Source: Roseiflexus sp.
Lineage (GTDB): Bacteria > Chloroflexota > Chloroflexia > Chloroflexales > Roseiflexaceae
Direction of reading: 5' to 3'
Length of the DNA: 64,000 bases
NCBI GenBank assembly: GCA_025062325.1
Contig: JANXAL010000080.1
Span: 1 to 64,000 of the forward strand
Part shown: in pieces, positions 62,418-64,000 of the stretch
How positions within the stretch are numbered: the stretch's first letter is position 1
Layout: each line of letters opens with the position of its first letter
Program-made: the position numbers and the translations under genes
The notes under the pieces: generated by a model
The model's input: the letters and a program-made list of their open reading frames with translations, nothing else
Told to the model about the DNA's origin: nothing
Databases searched by the model: none

Positions 62418-63767
62418 ATGCCAACGCTGACACTCTCCACCAGTCCTAGTCCGCTGATTCTGGAAGCGCGCCGTGAGCCGCAGGTTTGCTACGTGTTGCT
62501 GACGGTGCAGGCGTCGGTGAGCGGCGCCGTGCCGCCGCGCCCGGTCAACTGGGCGCTGGTGGCGGATGTCAGCCGTTCTATGCGCATTCCCATCGTTGAC
62601 GAGACGCAGTTTCGCTCATTGCTGCGCAACGGTTCAGCGCAGGAGATGCTGGTCGACGGCGTACCAGTGTGGCAGTTGAGCGGTTCTGTTCCCCAGGAGG
62701 TGCACGAGGCGGCTGCGAGTGCGCTTGATCACGTGGTGCGCGCGCTCCACACGATTGTCGAACGTCTCGACCGCAATGATCGCCTGGCGCTGGTGGTGTT
62801 CGCCGACCACGCGCTGCTGCTGATACCAGGTATGATTGGCGCGGATCGAGTGACGCTGGTGCGCGCCATCGAGCGACTGCCGGGACTCAATCTTGGCGAT
62901 GGCACCAATCTGGCGGATGGCATTGCGCTGGCAATTAACCAGATCCGCGCCAACCGCGATGGTCGCTGCGCTGACCGGATCATTCTGCTGACCGATGGAT
63001 TCACCCGCGACTCTGCAGCATGTCTGGCGCTGGCAGACCAGGCGGCCAGCGAACATATCGCCATCACGACCATCGGACTCGGCGGCGAGTTTCAGGATGA
63101 CCTGCTGACAGCAATTGCCGACCGTAGCGGCGGACACGCGCTGTTCCTGAAGCGCGCATCCGCTATTCCGCGCGCTGTCAGTGCTGAACTCGAGACTGTC
63201 CGTGCCGCCGCCGTTTCTGCTGTAACTATCGCTATCGCACCAATGCGCGGGGTGCACGTGCGGCGGGTGACACGTATGCGGCCAGCGCTGGCGCTGCTTG
63301 CCGAGCCGACCGGTGCGGCGGCAGCGGATGTTGTGCAGGTGTCGCTGGGAGACCTGGCAGCGGGAACGCCGGTGACGTTGCTGCTGGAGTTTCTCGTCCC
63401 GGCAGCGAACCCTGGACCGCTGTGGATTGCCGGGGTAGTGGCGCTGTCGGCTGGAGTGCGCCTGACGGATGCCAATATTCAGGCAACAGTGGCACACCGG
63501 GCGCCTCCTCTAAGCGATGACGTGCGCGCGGCGGCGGCGCGGGCGATGGCAGCGCGCCTGATGCGTCGCGCCGCCACGACGTCCGACCCGGCTGAAGCGG
63601 CGCGGTTGATGCGCGCCGCCGCCGCGCGCTTCGATGAACTCGGCGAGCAGGCGCTGGCTGCCGCTGCCCGCGAGCAGGCAACAGCGTTCGAGCAGGGGGT
63701 GCGTGTTGCTGGGCTTGCCACACGCGAATTGACGTATGCGACCCGTCGACTCGGCGACGTTTCCTGA
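62418..63767 (+). CDS. VWA domain protein
   Basis: A 449-residue protein with a von Willebrand factor A domain (about 40-245). The metal site (MIDAS) is DVSRSMR, later DGTNLADGI and ILLTDGFTRDS. A beta-rich domain (about 250-360) and a C-terminal helical bundle (about 365-445, AAARAMAARLMRRAA) follow. It lacks a signal peptide and is probably cytosolic; VWA proteins of this build often work in protein complexes. ATG 62418 follows a -10 box directly; ATG 62409 is an alternative start. trpB follows 18 bases after the stop. Confidence 0.88.
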   Translation: MPTLTLSTSPSPLILEARREPQVCYVLLTVQASVSGAVPPRPVNWALVADVSRSMRIPIVDETQFRSLLRNGSAQEMLVDGVPVWQLSGSVPQEVHEAAASALDHVVRALHTIVERLDRNDRLALVVFADHALLLIPGMIGADRVTLVRAIERLPGLNLGDGTNLADGIALAINQIRANRDGRCADRIILLTDGFTRDSAACLALADQAASEHIAITTIGLGGEFQDDLLTAIADRSGGHALFLKRASAIPRAVSAELETVRAAAVSAVTIAIAPMRGVHVRRVTRMRPALALLAEPTGAAAADVVQVSLGDLAAGTPVTLLLEFLVPAANPGPLWIAGVVALSAGVRLTDANIQATVAHRAPPLSDDVRAAAARAMAARLMRRAATTSDPAEAARLMRAAAARFDELGEQALAAAAREQATAFEQGVRVAGLATRELTYATRRLGDVS

Positions 63768-63785
63768 AATCTGCTGAGGAGAAGC

Positions 63786-64000
63786 ATGACATTCAACTTG
63801 CATCAGGCCCTGAGCCTCGAAGTTGCACGCGCTGGTCGCTTCGGTCCTTACGGCGGCGCGTACATTCCCGAAACGCTGGCGCCAGCGGTCGCGGCGCTCG
63901 AGCAGGCATATGCTGATGCCCGGCAGGATCCGGCGTTTTGGGCGGAACTGGACCGGCTGCACCGCAGTTACACCGGCAGGCCTACGCCGCTGACCTTTGC
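63786..64000 (+). CDS. trpB: Tryptophan synthase beta subunit (partial, cut by window end)
   Basis: The first 71 residues are visible. RFGPYGGAYIPETLAPAV (about 18-35) and the later YTGRPTPLTFA are the N-terminal signature of TrpB, the PLP enzyme that joins indole and serine to tryptophan. GAGGAG stands five bases before the ATG. The PLP lysine lies beyond the window. Confidence 0.95.
   Translation, partial: MTFNLHQALSLEVARAGRFGPYGGAYIPETLAPAVAALEQAYADARQDPAFWAELDRLHRSYTGRPTPLTF

Overview
The window reads as a chromosomal segment of a thermophilic filamentous member of the Chloroflexota, most like Roseiflexus. This is recognition from gene content, high G+C, dense intergenic hairpin repeats and protein style, not a database result. 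No rRNA, tRNA, CRISPR array, complete insertion sequence or prophage was seen. About 48 apparently intact protein genes lie on both strands, in single genes or short operons, separated by repeat-rich spacers.

Layout. 1-3.8 kb: PspC-like protein, a wax-ester/diacylglycerol acyltransferase, a membrane protein and a nucleoside phosphorylase. 4.1-7.2 kb: a MITE-like element, then a two-gene operon of a B12-domain protein and an opine-dehydrogenase-family enzyme. 7.5-11 kb: Dps, LapA-like protein, a large hairpin-repeat array and an LPXTG-type DUF4397 surface protein. 11-15 kb: glycosyltransferase, methyltransferase, GNAT enzyme and more repeats. 15.3-25.4 kb: a four-GAF/PP2C phosphatase, SMP-30 lactonase, GTP-dependent PEP carboxykinase, the ABC-F protein EttA, and a fluoride-riboswitch operon (crcB plus a DUF190/CBS protein). 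25.4-31 kb: toxin-antitoxin remnants, a lipoprotein, a nucleotidyltransferase, a PAS/STAS regulator and a membrane coiled-coil protein. 31-40 kb: EVE and FHA proteins, flavin reductase, ParA with a hydrolase, cytochrome c, a large acyl-ACP-reductase-like protein and a class-C-type serine hydrolase. 40-46 kb: an Eis-like acetyltransferase and an ABC exporter operon containing rsgA behind a structured leader. 46-64 kb: deaminase, several glycosyltransferases, MFS exporter, two decayed signalling genes, a V4R/STAS regulator, an FG-GAP lipoprotein, ROK kinase, lipid kinase, EamA transporter, VWA protein and the start of trpB.

Three themes tie genes together. Storage lipid: the acyltransferase and the acyl-ACP-reductase-like protein could supply the last and first steps of wax ester synthesis. 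Partner switching: one RsbU-like phosphatase, two intact RsbR-like STAS proteins and one STAS gene broken by three in-frame stops. Decay and duplication: a frameshifted diguanylate cyclase abutting a GT39 gene, a broken DUF433/DUF5615 pair, a duplicated 5' piece of rsgA and a duplicated promoter in front of a 54-codon gene.

Most start codons were reset from the longest open frame to the one with a Shine-Dalgarno sequence or family-typical N-terminus. Repeat families recur across the spacers and are described individually.
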